Shown here piece by piece: positions 23,283 to 36,893 of a DNA stretch of 64,000 nt. The notes below the pieces were generated by a model, which saw only the letters and a list, made by a program, of their open reading frames with translations, had not been told where the DNA came from and searched no databases. This DNA is from Rugamonas rubra (GTDB taxonomy: Bacteria > Pseudomonadota > Gammaproteobacteria > Burkholderiales > Burkholderiaceae_D). The stretch's first letter is position 1. Each line of letters starts with the position of its first letter. The position numbers and the translations under genes are program-made. The stretch spans positions 248,001 to 312,000 of the forward strand of contig NZ_FOTW01000007.1 of NCBI RefSeq assembly GCF_900114705.1, given 5' to 3'.

Positions 23283-23339
23283 CCTGTGCGGCTTGAAATG
23301 CCACACTTGCCAATCACACTATATTAAGGAGATCACACT

Positions 23340-23378
23340 ATGCGCCAGCTGGACCTTGCCCCCTTGTCGGCCGCCTGA
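23340..23378 (+). CDS. Possible 12-residue leader peptide upstream of rsgA
   Basis: TAAGGAG lies 9 bases before an ATG that opens a 12-codon frame, MRQLDLAPLSAA, ending TGA. The strong ribosome site is rare for a random frame in this GC-rich DNA. It lies 183 bases before rsgA in an otherwise empty gap. It might be a regulatory upstream peptide, or a remnant of a lost gene. Confidence 0.4.
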   Translation: MRQLDLAPLSAA

Positions 23379-23561
23379 TTTCCTCGTCACCATCCCGGCA
23401 GCACTACTCGCCGACCGCTACACCAGCCTGATGTGTTGACGCGCGAATCATCGCGCCGCCGACTTCCGTTTGCCTCCCGTCCGTCGCCGCCGCGCGACTG
23501 ACGGTGTTCGCGCGCGCCTATACGGCGCGCCTTCGATACCGCAACCAGGAACACACACATC

Positions 23562-24626
23562 ATGACTAACATCGATTTCGCCAGCCTGCGCCTGATCGGA
23601 CTGAACCACAGCATCGCCAGCCAGCTCCACCTGCTCGACAACCCGCCGCCCGACGCCAGGCTGCTGCGCGTCAGCGCCGTCCAGCGCGACCGCCTCGGCG
23701 TCCACGACGGCCACGACGAGAGCAGCGCGCGCGTCCTGCCCGCCCTGCTCAAGGAGCTACAACTGCGGGGCCTGGCGCTGGCCGTCGGCGACTGGGTGCT
23801 GGTCGACGGCCGCGCCGACGGCGAACAATGGATCACCCGCCGGCTTGAACCGCTCAGCCACCTCGCCCGCCGCGACAGCGCCGGCCAGCGCCAGGCCATC
23901 GCCAGCAATGTCGACACCGCCTTGCTGGTGATGGGCCTGGACCACGACTTCAACCCGCGCCGGCTGGAACGCTACCTGAGCATGGTGCACGCCGCCGGCG
24001 TGGCGCCGGTGGTGGTGATGAGCAAGGCCGACATCGGCGTCGACGTGGCGGCGCGCATGCAGCAGCTGCGCCAACGCCTGCCGGCGCATCTGCCGCTGCT
24101 CGCCCTCAACGGCCTGAGCGGCGACGCCGCCGCCCAGCTGGCGCCCTGGCTGGGCGCCGGCCAAACGCTGGTGCTGCTGGGCTCGTCCGGCGCCGGCAAG
24201 TCGACGCTGACCAACACCCTGTGCCATGCGACGCAGGCGACTGGCGCAGTGCGCGCCGACGACGGCCGCGGCCGCCACACGACCACCGCGCGCTCGCTGC
24301 ACCGCTGCGCAGGCGGCGCCTGCATCATCGACACGCCGGGCCTGCGCAGCTGGCAGCCGGACGCCGACGAGCAAACGCTGGCGGCAAGCTTCGACGACAT
24401 CGCCGCGCTGGCGGCGCGCTGCCAGTTCCGCGACTGCCGCCACGACGGCGAGCCCGGCTGCGCGGTGCGCGGCGCGGTCGACGCCGACCGCCTGCGCAAC
24501 TACCACAAGCTGCTGCGCCAGGCCCGCCTGGTCGAGCAAACCCCGCTCGAACGCATCGCCGAGCGGGCCAAGTGGAAGGCGATCATGCGCGCGCCGCGCA
24601 AGCGCGCCATGCAGGGGCGCGATTGA
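23562..24626 (+). CDS. rsgA: Ribosome small subunit-dependent GTPase RsgA
   Basis: A 354-residue circularly permuted GTPase that assists late 30S ribosome assembly. An N-terminal OB-like domain (about 30-110) is followed by the permuted G motifs: VMSKAD (G4), then GSSGAGKSTLTN (G1), a TTTARS switch region and IDTPGLRSW (G3). The C-terminal zinc site is CQFRDCRHDGEPGC. An AGGA stretch precedes the ATG. It converges on the ATP synthase operon and shares a terminator hairpin with it. Confidence 0.93.
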   Translation: MTNIDFASLRLIGLNHSIASQLHLLDNPPPDARLLRVSAVQRDRLGVHDGHDESSARVLPALLKELQLRGLALAVGDWVLVDGRADGEQWITRRLEPLSHLARRDSAGQRQAIASNVDTALLVMGLDHDFNPRRLERYLSMVHAAGVAPVVVMSKADIGVDVAARMQQLRQRLPAHLPLLALNGLSGDAAAQLAPWLGAGQTLVLLGSSGAGKSTLTNTLCHATQATGAVRADDGRGRHTTTARSLHRCAGGACIIDTPGLRSWQPDADEQTLAASFDDIAALAARCQFRDCRHDGEPGCAVRGAVDADRLRNYHKLLRQARLVEQTPLERIAERAKWKAIMRAPRKRAMQGRD

Positions 24627-24673
24627 CACGTAAGGTCCGCGCGGCGGGCCCGGCGGACCAATACCAGCAGGCG

Positions 24674-24702
24674 TAAAAAAAGGCAGCCGAGGCTGCCTTT
24701 CT
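24674..24702. terminator. Bidirectional terminator between rsgA and atpC
   Basis: AGGCAGCC (24681-24688) pairs with GGCTGCCT (24691-24698) around a two-base gap. A run of seven A precedes it and TTTCTT follows, so it can end transcription on both strands, serving the convergent rsgA and atp transcripts. Confidence 0.88.
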
Positions 24703-24732
24703 TCGCATTGCTGCTGTCCTGCTCGATCTTGC

Positions 24733-25155
24733 TTAGTGCTTCGCGCGCAGCTTGGCGATGGCGGCCAGTTGGCCGATCGCCGCCGCCAGTTCGGCTTGCG
24801 CCTTGGCGTAGTCGATGCCCGAGCTGTTGTTGGCCAGGTTCTCTTCCGCGCGTTTTTTCGCGGCGGTCGCCTTGACCTCGTCCAGATCCTTGCCGCGAAC
24901 CGCGGTGTCGGCCAGCACGGTCACGGAGTTCGGCTGCACTTCCAGCAGGCCGCCGGCGACGAAGACAAACTCTTCTTCCGCTTGACCTGGAATCTGGATG
25001 CGCACCGCGCCCGGACGGATGCGGGTGATCAGCGGGGTGTGCTTGGGATAGATCCCCAGCTCGCCCTGCTCGCCCGGCAACGCGACGAATTCGGCTTCGC
25101 CGGAGTAGATCAACTCCTCGGCGGAAACCACGTCAACGTGAATAGTATTTGCCAT
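24733..25155 (-). CDS. atpC: ATP synthase epsilon subunit
   Basis: A 140-residue F1 subunit of the central stalk that couples rotation and inhibits hydrolysis. The beta-sandwich reads [19 protein letters not shown] and [19 protein letters not shown], and the C-terminal helical hairpin is the Ala/Lys-rich [13 protein letters not shown] region. The start at 25155 is used because a longer in-frame extension to 25212 has no family similarity. Last gene of the operon, 60 bases after atpD. Confidence 0.96.
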   Translation of the reverse strand: MANTIHVDVVSAEELIYSGEAEFVALPGEQGELGIYPKHTPLITRIRPGAVRIQIPGQAEEEFVFVAGGLLEVQPNSVTVLADTAVRGKDLDEVKATAAKKRAEENLANNSSGIDYAKAQAELAAAIGQLAAIAKLRAKH

Positions 25156-25215
25156 GTGTGTCCTATCGGTTTTGAGCGGCCCCGCCAGCAGGCGGGGCCG
25201 CGCCAAACTCAACGA

Positions 25216-26646
<1,431 letters not shown>

Positions 26647-27522
26647 TTAAACCGCAGCCGCACCGGCGACGATTTCGGAGAGTTCTTTGGTAATCGCAGC
26701 TTGGCGGGTCTTGTTGTAGATCAGCTTGAGTTCGCCGATCACACTCCCGGCGTTGTCACTTGCTGCCTTCATCGCGACCATGCGCGCCGATTGCTCGGAC
26801 GCCAGGTTTTCCGCCACAGCCTGGTACACCAGCGCTTCGATATAGCGCTCTAACAGCTCATCGATCACGGAAGCGGCATCCGGCTCGTAGATGTAATCCC
26901 AGCTGTGATTACCCTTGTCGGCCTGCTTCTTGGCGGCCGGCAGCGGCAGCAACTGCTCCACCATCGGCTCCTGCTTCATCGTGTTGATGAACTTGGTGTA
27001 GCACAGATAGACTGCGTCGATCTCGCCGTTCTGGAACTTCTCGAGCATGACCTTGACCGGTCCGATGAGCTTTTCCAGGTGCGGCGTGTCGCCGATCTGC
27101 GTTACATGCGCGACGACGGGAACGCCGACGCGGTTTAAGAATCCCAAACCCTTGTTACCGATGGCAACCGCTTGCACCTTGCTGCCGGCCGCTTCGACTT
27201 CGCGCGACTTGGCCGTCACCATCCGCAGCACGTTGGTGTTCAAACCGCCGCACAGACCCTTGTCGGTCGTGACCACGATGAAGCCAACTGCCTTGGCCGC
27301 GTTGCTGGCTTCTTCGGCCAGGAACGGGTGGGTGTATTCCGGATTGGCGCTTGCCAGATTGGCGGCGATGTTCCGAATCTTGTCACTGTAGGGACGGGCG
27401 GCGCGCATCCGGTCCTGCGCCTTGCGCATTTTGGATGCGGCGACCATTTCCATCGCCTTGGTGATCTTCTTCGTATTCTCTACGCTCTTGATCTTGCCAC
27501 GTATCTCTTTGCCTACTGCCAT
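26647..27522 (-). CDS. atpG: ATP synthase gamma subunit
   Basis: A 291-residue rotor shaft subunit. The N-terminal helix [20 protein letters not shown] and the C-terminal helix reading [18 protein letters not shown] form the coiled coil that turns inside the alpha-beta hexamer. [11 protein letters not shown] is a family motif. It lies between atpA and atpD in the usual order. Confidence 0.97.
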   Translation of the reverse strand: MAVGKEIRGKIKSVENTKKITKAMEMVAASKMRKAQDRMRAARPYSDKIRNIAANLASANPEYTHPFLAEEASNAAKAVGFIVVTTDKGLCGGLNTNVLRMVTAKSREVEAAGSKVQAVAIGNKGLGFLNRVGVPVVAHVTQIGDTPHLEKLIGPVKVMLEKFQNGEIDAVYLCYTKFINTMKQEPMVEQLLPLPAAKKQADKGNHSWDYIYEPDAASVIDELLERYIEALVYQAVAENLASEQSARMVAMKAASDNAGSVIGELKLIYNKTRQAAITKELSEIVAGAAAV

Positions 27523-27586
27523 GAGTCCTTACTCCTTCTGCGCGTTGTGGCGGTCCGCCGCGTTGCCGCCGGGACCGCCGTGTCGC

Positions 27587-29128
<1,542 letters not shown>

Positions 29129-29212
29129 ACTAACTCCTAAAAGTGTTTCTCTCAGCTTGCGCGAGGGGAAGAATCTGTTCTAAGCAGGCGGTGGCCGAAG
29201 TCCGACGGGGAC

Positions 29213-29758
29213 TCAGGCGACCAAAGCCACACGCATTTGCTGCAGCTTGGCGCGTACCGAGGTGTCGAGCACCTCATCGCCAACCACCACGCGCACGCCG
29301 CCGATCAACGTAGGATCGACGGTCACGGCCGGCTTCAACTTGCGGCTGAATTTCTTTTCCAGCGTAGCGACCAGCTCGGCCACTTGGGCCGCGCTCAGTT
29401 CGAACGCGCTCGAGATGTCTGCGTCGGCGGCGCCTTCCACACTGTTTTTCAGGGTGTGGAATTGGGCGCCGATTTCCGGCAGCAGGCTGATGCGACCGTT
29501 TTCGATCAGCATCGCCAGGAAGTTTTTGGCTTCCGCGTTGAGCGGCGACTTGACCAGCGCCAAGATGGCGGCGGCGACGTCGGATTCCGAGGCCTTCGGA
29601 TTGCGTGCGAACGCTTGCACCTCGGGGTGGCTACCGATCTGGGCCAATTCTGACACCAGTTCGGACCACGCCGCGAGGTTGAACGATTCCTTACCTGCTT
29701 GGGCTACGCGGAACAAAGCTTCCGCGTAGGGACGGGCGACGGTTGCGTTTTCTGCCAT
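29213..29758 (-). CDS. atpH: ATP synthase delta subunit
   Basis: A 181-residue peripheral-stalk subunit joining F1 to the b subunits. The N-terminal helical domain starts [15 protein letters not shown]. The C-terminal signature is [21 protein letters not shown]. It starts 2 bases after the end of atpF, so translation is probably coupled. Confidence 0.96.
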   Translation of the reverse strand: MAENATVARPYAEALFRVAQAGKESFNLAAWSELVSELAQIGSHPEVQAFARNPKASESDVAAAILALVKSPLNAEAKNFLAMLIENGRISLLPEIGAQFHTLKNSVEGAADADISSAFELSAAQVAELVATLEKKFSRKLKPAVTVDPTLIGGVRVVVGDEVLDTSVRAKLQQMRVALVA

Positions 29759-29760
29759 GA

Positions 29761-30231
29761 TTACAGCTCGACAGCGAGGCGCGACAGCAGGTCGGCGTGT
29801 GCCGCTGCGGAAACTTCGCGCTTCAGAATTTGCTCGGCGCCCTTCACAGCCAGGTCAGCCACCTGAGCGCGCAGTGCTTCGCGAGCCTTGGCCACTTGCT
29901 GATCGGCGTCTGCCTTGGCTTGCGCAATGATGCGGTCGGCTTCGGCTTGTGCATTTGCTTTGATTTCTTCAGCGACCAATTGCGCGCGCTTTTCAGCGTC
30001 GGCAACACGTTGCGAAGCTTCTTCGCGTGCACCGCTCAGCGCCTCGGCGGCGCGCTTTTCAGCGACGACCATCGCGGCCTGGCCCTGGTCGGCCGCGGCC
30101 AGACCGTCAGCGATACGCTTGGCACGCTCATCCAACGCTGCATTCAGCGATGGAAATACGAACTTCATCGAAACCCAGACCAACACCGCGAAGGTGATCA
30201 TCTGACCGATGAGAGACATATTGATGTCCAT
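29761..30231 (-). CDS. atpF: ATP synthase b subunit
   Basis: A 156-residue stator subunit: one N-terminal membrane helix ([20 protein letters not shown]) then a long charged helix rich in Ala, Glu, Lys and Gln that dimerises along F1. It follows atpE by 42 bases. Confidence 0.96.
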   Translation of the reverse strand: MDINMSLIGQMITFAVLVWVSMKFVFPSLNAALDERAKRIADGLAAADQGQAAMVVAEKRAAEALSGAREEASQRVADAEKRAQLVAEEIKANAQAEADRIIAQAKADADQQVAKAREALRAQVADLAVKGAEQILKREVSAAAHADLLSRLAVEL

Positions 30232-30273
30232 ACCTTTGCTCCTAACTAAAAGTTTCTCCTAGAAGGGAGCGAA

Positions 30274-30564
<291 letters not shown>

Positions 30565-30614
30565 CTAAGATTTTAAAAAGACTACAGATACTAAAAAAGT
30601 AAAACCAATGTTGC

Positions 30615-31439
<825 letters not shown>

Positions 31440-31808
31440 TTAAACTGCGAGCAGTGAGAACCAATATGCCAAGGTTGCCACCGCGAAACCCAAGATCAGC
31501 CATAACCATGCGGCCGACTGAAACAGCGCTAGTGCCAACACGAACAGCACTACCGTGATAAATATTTTTAACATTTCGGCGCGCACATGCGTCCGGAACG
31601 CTTTTTTGGCGTCATTTGTTCCGCCCGCGACAATAATCGCGTACATCAGACTCCCGATGACTGCGATCGCTCCGCCATAGGCGGCTGACCAGGCTTTATT
31701 CGCGTCGCCGATATTCCATGCAAGCAACGCAAATCCAGTGACGATGGCGAACTGGAGGGCAACGACTCGAAAGACTGGCTGGGCGATACTTTGTGTTTTA
31801 TCACTCAC
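31440..31808 (-). CDS. atpI: ATP synthase assembly protein I (AtpI)
   Basis: A 122-residue, four-helix membrane protein thought to help c-ring assembly. It starts GTG-AGT-GAT (protein MSDKTQSIAQPVFRVVALQF) at 31808. A longer frame opens at GTG 31892, but the strong promoter at 31851-31880 lies inside that extension, so the shorter start is the real one. First gene of the atp operon. Confidence 0.88.
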   Translation of the reverse strand: MSDKTQSIAQPVFRVVALQFAIVTGFALLAWNIGDANKAWSAAYGGAIAVIGSLMYAIIVAGGTNDAKKAFRTHVRAEMLKIFITVVLFVLALALFQSAAWLWLILGFAVATLAYWFSLLAV

Positions 31809-31850
31809 TTGCCAAGTTCCCAGAAAAGCCGATATACCCAAAGACACGGG

Positions 31851-31880
31851 ATTATAAGTGTGTTTACTGACTCCAGTCAA
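31851..31880 (-). promoter_or_regulatory. Sigma-70 promoter of the atp operon
   Basis: Minus strand TTGACT (31875-31880), 18-base spacer, TATAAT (31851-31856). This is the best consensus promoter noticed in the window and fits a highly expressed operon. It predicts a leader of about 35 bases before atpI. Confidence 0.85.
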
Positions 31881-32216
31881 ACATTGCTGCACTGCAGCAG
31901 AGCAAATGCTGCACGAATGACACGCTTTTAGAGCCCAATCCCTAATACTTGCACCATTTTGTGGCAGGGTGGATTTTCCGACAAGTGTGCTTCAGACGTG
32001 CCGTAATGATACGCAGTATTACTTACGCGGGGCTGTCGGCGGGCCGAGACTTATCATCTGTGGTTATATCGCACGGTTTGCCAGGATGGCAAGGCCGGGT
32101 GGCGGCGGGGATCGGGGCTTGCCGGAATGACAAGCCCTTCGGCTTGAGGTGGTGTTGACGCTCTGTCAACACGGGGTGGCCGGGCGGCGACCGAAGTCGG
32201 TCGCTGCCCGCTTGCC
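31881..32216. other. Intergenic region between atpI promoter and parB
   Basis: No convincing gene. It holds two inverted repeats: GTGTTGAC/GTCAACAC (32152-32172, 8-bp perfect arms, 5-base gap) and a 14-bp stem at 32181-32210 (one G-T pair, loop AG) just after parB. The latter may stabilise or end the parAB transcript, although no T-run follows. A 69-codon plus-strand frame at 31949-32158 shows no family feature. Confidence 0.6.
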
Positions 32217-33101
32217 TCAGGCGCGCAGGCGGGCCAGCACGCCGTCGAGGATGTCGAGGTCGGCGAAGTCGATGATCATTTGACCACGGCCCTTGCTGCC
32301 CATCTTGAACACCACCGGCGTGGCCAGCGCGTCGGACAACTCCTCCTCCAGGCGGACGATGTCGCCCGACTTTTCCTTTTGCTTTGCGGAAACTGGATTG
32401 TTCAGCTCCTCCATGGTCCGCTGCACCAGCTTTTCCGTCTCGCGCACCGACAGGCGCTTGGCGACGACGGTGTTGGCCAGGTTGATCTGGCTGGCGGCGT
32501 CGACCGCCAACAAGGCGCGGGCGTGGCCCATGTCGATGTCGCCGGCCATCAGCATGGTTTGCACCGCGCCGGCCAGGTTCATCAGGCGCAACAGGTTGGA
32601 GACGGCGCTGCGCGAACGGCCCACCGCGTTGGCGGCCTGCTCGTGGGTGAAGCTGAAGTCGGTGATCAGGCGGTGGATGCCCTGCGCCTCCTCCAGCGGG
32701 TTGAGGTCCTCGCGCTGGATGTTCTCGATCAGCGCCATGGCGGCGGCGGCCTGGTCGTCGACGTCGCGCACCAGCACCGGCAGCTTGTCCAGGCCGGCCA
32801 ACTGGGCGGCGCGGAAGCGGCGCTCGCCGGCGATGATCTCGTACTTGACGGCGCCGGTCAGCGTGTCGCTGCCGATCGGGCGCACCAGGATCGGTTGCAT
32901 GATGCCCTGGGTTTTGATCGAGGCGGCCAGCTCCTGCAGGCCGCCCTCGTCCATGCGGGTGCGCGGCTGGTATTTGCCGGCCTGCATCTGCGACACCGGC
33001 AGTTCGGACGGGGTGCCGAGCGCCGGATTGTTCAGGTCGCCGTCGCCGCCGAGCAGCGCGTCGAGGCCGCGACCCAGGCCTTTAAGTTTTTTGGTTGCCA
33101 T
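32217..33101 (-). CDS. parB: Chromosome-partitioning protein ParB
   Basis: A 294-residue ParB that binds parS and spreads as a CTP-dependent clamp. The CTP-binding motif GERRFRAAQLAGL and the upstream PNP-like PRTRMDEGGLQELAASI are present. The helix-turn-helix is in FTHEQAANAVGRSRSAVSNLLRL. A C-terminal dimerisation region ends the protein. It lies 54 bases after parA. The parS targets found at 36771 and 36846 are only 4 kb away. Confidence 0.97.
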   Translation of the reverse strand: MATKKLKGLGRGLDALLGGDGDLNNPALGTPSELPVSQMQAGKYQPRTRMDEGGLQELAASIKTQGIMQPILVRPIGSDTLTGAVKYEIIAGERRFRAAQLAGLDKLPVLVRDVDDQAAAAMALIENIQREDLNPLEEAQGIHRLITDFSFTHEQAANAVGRSRSAVSNLLRLMNLAGAVQTMLMAGDIDMGHARALLAVDAASQINLANTVVAKRLSVRETEKLVQRTMEELNNPVSAKQKEKSGDIVRLEEELSDALATPVVFKMGSKGRGQMIIDFADLDILDGVLARLRA

Positions 33102-33155
33102 GCTGTCCTAAGTGTTGCGTCAGTGTTGCAGTATTTGGGTGTCGGGCGGCGCCGC

Positions 33156-33926
33156 TCACATCTTCTTGATGCGCTCGACCATCTCCGCGCCGAAGGCGAT
33201 GTAGGCCTGGGCGCCCTTCGACGAGGGGTCGAAGGTGACGCCGGGCAGGCCGTAGGACGGCGCCTCGGCCAGCCGCACATTGCGCGGGATGATGGTGTTG
33301 AACACCTTGTCGCCGAAGTGCTGCTCGAGCTGGGCCGAGACCTGCTGCGACAACGTCATGCGCGGATCGAACATCACCCGCAGCAGGCCGATGATCTTCA
33401 GGTCCGGGTTCAGGTTGGCATGCACCTTCTTGATGGTGTTGACCAGGTCGGACAAACCCTCCAGCGCATAGTACTCGCACTGCATCGGGATGATCACGCC
33501 GTGCGCGGCGCACAGGCCGTTCAAGGTCAGCATCGACAAGGCCGGCGGGCAGTCGATCAGGATGAAGTCGTACTCGCCGTCGACCAGGGCCAGCGCATCC
33601 TTCAAGCGGCGCTCGCGGTTGTCCAGCGCGACCATCTCGACTTCTGCGCCGGCCAGCTCGCGGTTCGAGGGCAGCACGTCGAAGCGGCCGGCCTCGGAAC
33701 GCTGGCGCGCCGTGGCGACATCGCTCTCGCCCAGCATCACCTCATAGGTCGACGCCTTCAGGCCGGCCTTGTTGATGCCGGCGCCCATGGTGGCGTTGCC
33801 CTGCGGGTCCAGGTCCACCAGCAGCACGCGCTGGTTCAGTTTGGCCAGTCCGGCGGCCAGGTTGACACTGGTGGTGGTCTTGCCCACGCCGCCCTTTTGA
33901 TTTGCTACACAAAAAATTTTGGCCAT
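33156..33926 (-). CDS. parA: Chromosome-partitioning ATPase ParA (Soj type)
   Basis: A 256-residue ATPase with the deviant Walker A KGGVGKTTTSVNLAAGLA, Walker A' LVDLDPQGNAT and Walker B LIDCPPALSMLTLN. There is no N-terminal DNA-binding domain, so it is the small chromosomal type that moves ParB-parS complexes. A 9-bp tandem repeat lies upstream. Confidence 0.97.
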   Translation of the reverse strand: MAKIFCVANQKGGVGKTTTSVNLAAGLAKLNQRVLLVDLDPQGNATMGAGINKAGLKASTYEVMLGESDVATARQRSEAGRFDVLPSNRELAGAEVEMVALDNRERRLKDALALVDGEYDFILIDCPPALSMLTLNGLCAAHGVIIPMQCEYYALEGLSDLVNTIKKVHANLNPDLKIIGLLRVMFDPRMTLSQQVSAQLEQHFGDKVFNTIIPRNVRLAEAPSYGLPGVTFDPSSKGAQAYIAFGAEMVERIKKM

Positions 33927-33992
33927 GTATGTTCTTGTTGTGAAAAGTGCGGTATCTGCGCGGCGGCCGTTGCGGCCGTTCCGACGATACGA

Positions 33993-34073
33993 TTAATATT
34001 ATTTATACTATTAATACGGTATAAACGATTTATACAATTTATACTGAATAAACAATTTATACCGTTTATATTG
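33993..34073. repeat. Nine-unit, 9-bp AT-rich tandem repeat between rsmG and parA
   Basis: Nine consecutive 9-base units, consensus TTTATACNN on the plus strand, begin at 33993, 34002, 34011, 34020, 34029, 34038, 34047, 34056 and 34065. TTTATAC is exact at 34002, 34029, 34038 and 34056. Some units read close to the reverse complement, giving ACGGTATAAA/TTTATACCGT arms. Strikingly AT-rich among genes of high GC. Confidence 0.85.
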
Positions 34074-34074
34074 T

Positions 34075-34731
34075 TTAGTCAGTTTTCAAATTCTTCTTGA
34101 TGAAAACCAGGTGGCGCTCGGCATCCAGCCCGGGCACCCGTAAAGGCTGTAAATCCACCACTTTCCAGTCGCTCGGCAGTCGCTCGCGCTCGTCCGGCGG
34201 CGCCACCCCTTTCAAGGCGATGAATTGACCGCCCTCGGCCAGCAGATGGCCCGACCAGTTGACGAAGTCGGACAGGTCGGCGAAGGCGCGCGAGGTGATC
34301 ACGTCGAACTGCTGCTTGACCTGCAACTGCTCGACCCGCATGGTGTACACCGTGGCGTTGGCCAGGCCCAGTTCGGCCTTCACCTGGGTCAAAAACGCGG
34401 TCTTCTTGTGCACCGTGTCGATCATCGACACTTTCATATCCGGCCGGGCGATCGCCAACACCATGCCCGGCAGGCCGCCACCGGCGCCCACGTCGAGCAC
34501 ATTCGTCGCGCCCTTGAAGGCCGGCACCGCCGCCAGCGAGTCGAGCAGGTGGTGGGTCACCATCTGCATCGGGTCGCGCAGCGAGGTCAGGTTGTACACC
34601 GAATTCCACTTGAACAGCAGCGCCAGGTAGTCCAGCAACTGCTCTTCCTGCGCCTCGCTCAATTCCAGTTGCAACTCTTTGATGCCATTTTTCAGTACTT
34701 GCGCCAACGTGGCCCGGTCAAACTGCTTCAT
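34075..34731 (-). CDS. rsmG: 16S rRNA (guanine-N7) methyltransferase RsmG
   Basis: A 218-residue methyltransferase that modifies G527 of 16S rRNA using S-adenosylmethionine. The cofactor loop is [19 protein letters not shown], followed by [13 protein letters not shown], and [10 protein letters not shown] is typical. Its start overlaps the mnmG stop by 4 bases (ATGA), so the pair is co-translated. Confidence 0.96.
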   Translation of the reverse strand: MKQFDRATLAQVLKNGIKELQLELSEAQEEQLLDYLALLFKWNSVYNLTSLRDPMQMVTHHLLDSLAAVPAFKGATNVLDVGAGGGLPGMVLAIARPDMKVSMIDTVHKKTAFLTQVKAELGLANATVYTMRVEQLQVKQQFDVITSRAFADLSDFVNWSGHLLAEGGQFIALKGVAPPDERERLPSDWKVVDLQPLRVPGLDAERHLVFIKKNLKTD

Positions 34732-36659
34732 TGAACAACCTCATCCTTTTGATTCAAGAACCCGCCGAAGCCGACTTTTTTCAGGTGCACCAACAGCAGC
34801 GAGATCGCCGCCGGGGTCACGCCGGAAATGCGCGAGGCCTGGCCCAGGGTTTCCGGACGCTGCGCGTGCAGCTTCTGGCGCACCTCGACCGACAGCGCGG
34901 TGATGTCCAGATAGTTGAAACCTTCGGGCAGTTTGAGGTTCTCGTAGTGCTCGTGGCGCTCCACTTCCTTGGTCTGGCGGTCGATGTAGCCGGCGTATTT
35001 CAGCTGGATTTCGACCTGTTCCTGCACCGCGATATCGGCCACGCCGGGACCGCCGAGCACCTGGCCGTCGATGCCGCACATGCTCATCAGGGTCTCGTAT
35101 TCGACGTTCGGACGGCGCAACAGATCGGCCAGCGAGTACTCGCGTTCGATCGCCTGGCCGATCACGCGCTCCGATTCGGCGGCCGCCAGAATGCGCGGAT
35201 TGACCCACGTGGAACGCAGGCGTTGCAGCTCCAGTTCGACCGCTTCGCGCTTGGTTTCGAAGGCTGCCCACTGGGCGTCGCCGACGCAGCCGAGCTGGCG
35301 GCCGATCTCGGTCAGGCGCATGTCGGCGTTGTCCTCGCGCAGGCTGAGGCGGTACTCGGCGCGGCTGGTGAACATGCGGTACGGCTCCTGCACGCCCTGG
35401 GTGACCAGGTCGTCGACCAGCACGCCGAGGTAGGCCTCGGAGCGGGCCGGCGTCCAGGCCTCGCGGCCGGAGGTTTGCAGCGCGGCGTTGAGGCCGGCCA
35501 GCATGCCCTGCGCCGCCGCCTCTTCGTAGCCGGTGGTGCCGTTGATCTGGCCGGCGAAGTACAAGCCCTGCACGGCCTTGGTTTCCAGCGAGGCCTTCAG
35601 GCCGCGCGGGTCGAAATAGTCGTATTCGATGGCGTAGCCGGGACGCAGGATGTGGGCGTTTTCCATCCCCTTCATCGAGCGCACCAGGGCGATCTGCACG
35701 TCGAAGGGCAGGCTGGTGGAGATGCCGTTTGGATAGAACTCGTTGGTCGTCAGGCCCTCAGGTTCGAGGAAGATCTGGTGCGATTCCTTGGAGGCGAAGC
35801 GGTGGATCTTGTCTTCGATCGACGGGCAGTAGCGCGGGCCGACACCCTCGATGACGCCGGTGTACATCGGGCTGCGGTCGAGGCCGGCGCGGATGATGTC
35901 GTGGGTCTGCGTGTTGGTGTGGGTGACCCAGCACGGCATTTGCCGCGGGTGCATGGCGGCGTTGCCCATGACGGAGAACACCGGCACCGGATCGAGGTCG
36001 CCCGGCTGTTCGCTCATTTGCGAGAAGTCGATGCTGCGGCCGTCGATGCGCGGCGGCGTGCCGGTCTTCAGGCGGCCCTGCGGCAGCTTGAGTTCCTTCA
36101 GGCGGGCCGACAGCGAGATGGCCGGCGGGTCGCCGGCGCGGCCGGCCGAGTAGTTGTTCAGGCCGACGTGGATCTTCCCGTCGAGGAAGGTGCCGGCCGT
36201 CAGCACGACGGCGCGGGCGAGGAACTTGACGCCGATCTGGGTGACGGCGCCGACCACGCGGTCGCCCTCCACCATCAGGTCGTCGACGGCCTGCTGGAAC
36301 AGCCACAAGTTGGGCTGGTTCTCCAGCCGCGAGCGGATGGCCTGCTTGTACAGGATGCGGTCGGCCTGGGCGCGGGTGGCGCGCACGGCCGGCCCCTTGG
36401 ACGAGTTGAGGATGCGGAACTGGATGCCGGACTCGTCGGTGGCGATCGCCATGGCGCCGCCCATGGCGTCGACTTCCTTGACCAAGTGGCCTTTGCCGAT
36501 ACCGCCGATGGAGGGGTTGCACGACATCTGGCCCAGGGTCTCTATGTTATGCGTCAGCAACAGAGTCTTCTGGCCCATGCGGGCAGAAGCGAGGGCCGCC
36601 TCGGTGCCGGCGTGACCGCCGCCGACAACGATAACGTCGAATTCAGTAGGAAATAGCAT
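34728..36659 (-). CDS. mnmG: tRNA uridine 5-carboxymethylaminomethyl modification enzyme MnmG
   Basis: A 643-residue FAD enzyme that with MnmE modifies wobble uridine 34. The FAD motif [21 protein letters not shown] is at the N-terminus. Signatures [12 protein letters not shown] and [16 protein letters not shown] are intact. This gene neighbours the replication origin in many bacteria, which fits the parS sites directly upstream. It is first of mnmG-rsmG. Confidence 0.97.
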   Translation of the reverse strand: MLFPTEFDVIVVGGGHAGTEAALASARMGQKTLLLTHNIETLGQMSCNPSIGGIGKGHLVKEVDAMGGAMAIATDESGIQFRILNSSKGPAVRATRAQADRILYKQAIRSRLENQPNLWLFQQAVDDLMVEGDRVVGAVTQIGVKFLARAVVLTAGTFLDGKIHVGLNNYSAGRAGDPPAISLSARLKELKLPQGRLKTGTPPRIDGRSIDFSQMSEQPGDLDPVPVFSVMGNAAMHPRQMPCWVTHTNTQTHDIIRAGLDRSPMYTGVIEGVGPRYCPSIEDKIHRFASKESHQIFLEPEGLTTNEFYPNGISTSLPFDVQIALVRSMKGMENAHILRPGYAIEYDYFDPRGLKASLETKAVQGLYFAGQINGTTGYEEAAAQGMLAGLNAALQTSGREAWTPARSEAYLGVLVDDLVTQGVQEPYRMFTSRAEYRLSLREDNADMRLTEIGRQLGCVGDAQWAAFETKREAVELELQRLRSTWVNPRILAAAESERVIGQAIEREYSLADLLRRPNVEYETLMSMCGIDGQVLGGPGVADIAVQEQVEIQLKYAGYIDRQTKEVERHEHYENLKLPEGFNYLDITALSVEVRQKLHAQRPETLGQASRISGVTPAAISLLLVHLKKVGFGGFLNQKDEVVQ

Positions 36660-36770
36660 GATGGGATTGGTAAATGCGAAGGGATTAAGGTCAGATTATA
36701 GAGTCTTTTTGCTGCCGCGACTTTTTTCTGCTCAAATTTTCACCAGCAAGGGCCCTTGCGCGCCGCCCGC

Positions 36771-36786
36771 TGTTCCACGTGGAACA
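36771..36786. promoter_or_regulatory. parS: parS centromere site 1
   Basis: TGTTCCACGTGGAACA is a perfect 16-bp palindrome and matches the ParB consensus TGTTYCACGTGRAACA. It lies in the gap upstream of mnmG, about 3.7 kb from parB. Confidence 0.88.
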
Positions 36787-36805
36787 TTGATCGGGGATGA
36801 AAAAG

Positions 36806-36829
36806 GGCGCCGGTTTGACCCGGCGCCCT
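36806..36829. terminator. Short GC stem between the two parS sites
   Basis: GGGCGCCGG (36806-36814) and CCGGCGCCC (36821-36829) are reverse complements around TTTGAC. An A-run (36801-36805) precedes it, so on the minus strand a T-run follows the stem. That fits a terminator for the TSUP gene ending at 36894. Confidence 0.65.
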
Positions 36830-36845
36830 GCCCTAGCGACCGCTT

Positions 36846-36861
36846 TGTTCCACGTGAAACA
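36846..36861. promoter_or_regulatory. parS: parS centromere site 2
   Basis: TGTTCCACGTGAAACA differs from the classical parS sequence TGTTTCACGTGAAACA by one base and lies 75 bp from site 1, in the same gap. The centre-to-centre distance of 75 bp is about seven helical turns. Confidence 0.9.
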
Positions 36862-36893
36862 GTGGCGCGCGTCCCGGGGTTCTACCAGCGCAT

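Noticed and set aside
23340..23378. Leader peptide as a remnant of an IbpA-type small heat-shock gene (similar first residues MRQLDLAPL)
   Set aside because: Nine residues are too few and no further Hsp20 sequence follows in any frame.
31809..31892. Longer AtpI start at GTG 31892
   Set aside because: The -35 and -10 boxes lie inside the extension, so it could not be transcribed from that promoter.
31949..32158. 69-codon plus-strand frame between atpI and parB
   Set aside because: No ribosome site, no family similarity, and it spans an intergenic region with inverted repeats.
35203..35218. parS-like TGACCCACGTGGAACG in mnmG
   Set aside because: Only about 13 of 16 matches and inside conserved coding sequence.
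34731..36656. 641-codon plus-strand frame opposite mnmG
   Set aside because: Antisense shadow of a fully conserved enzyme.
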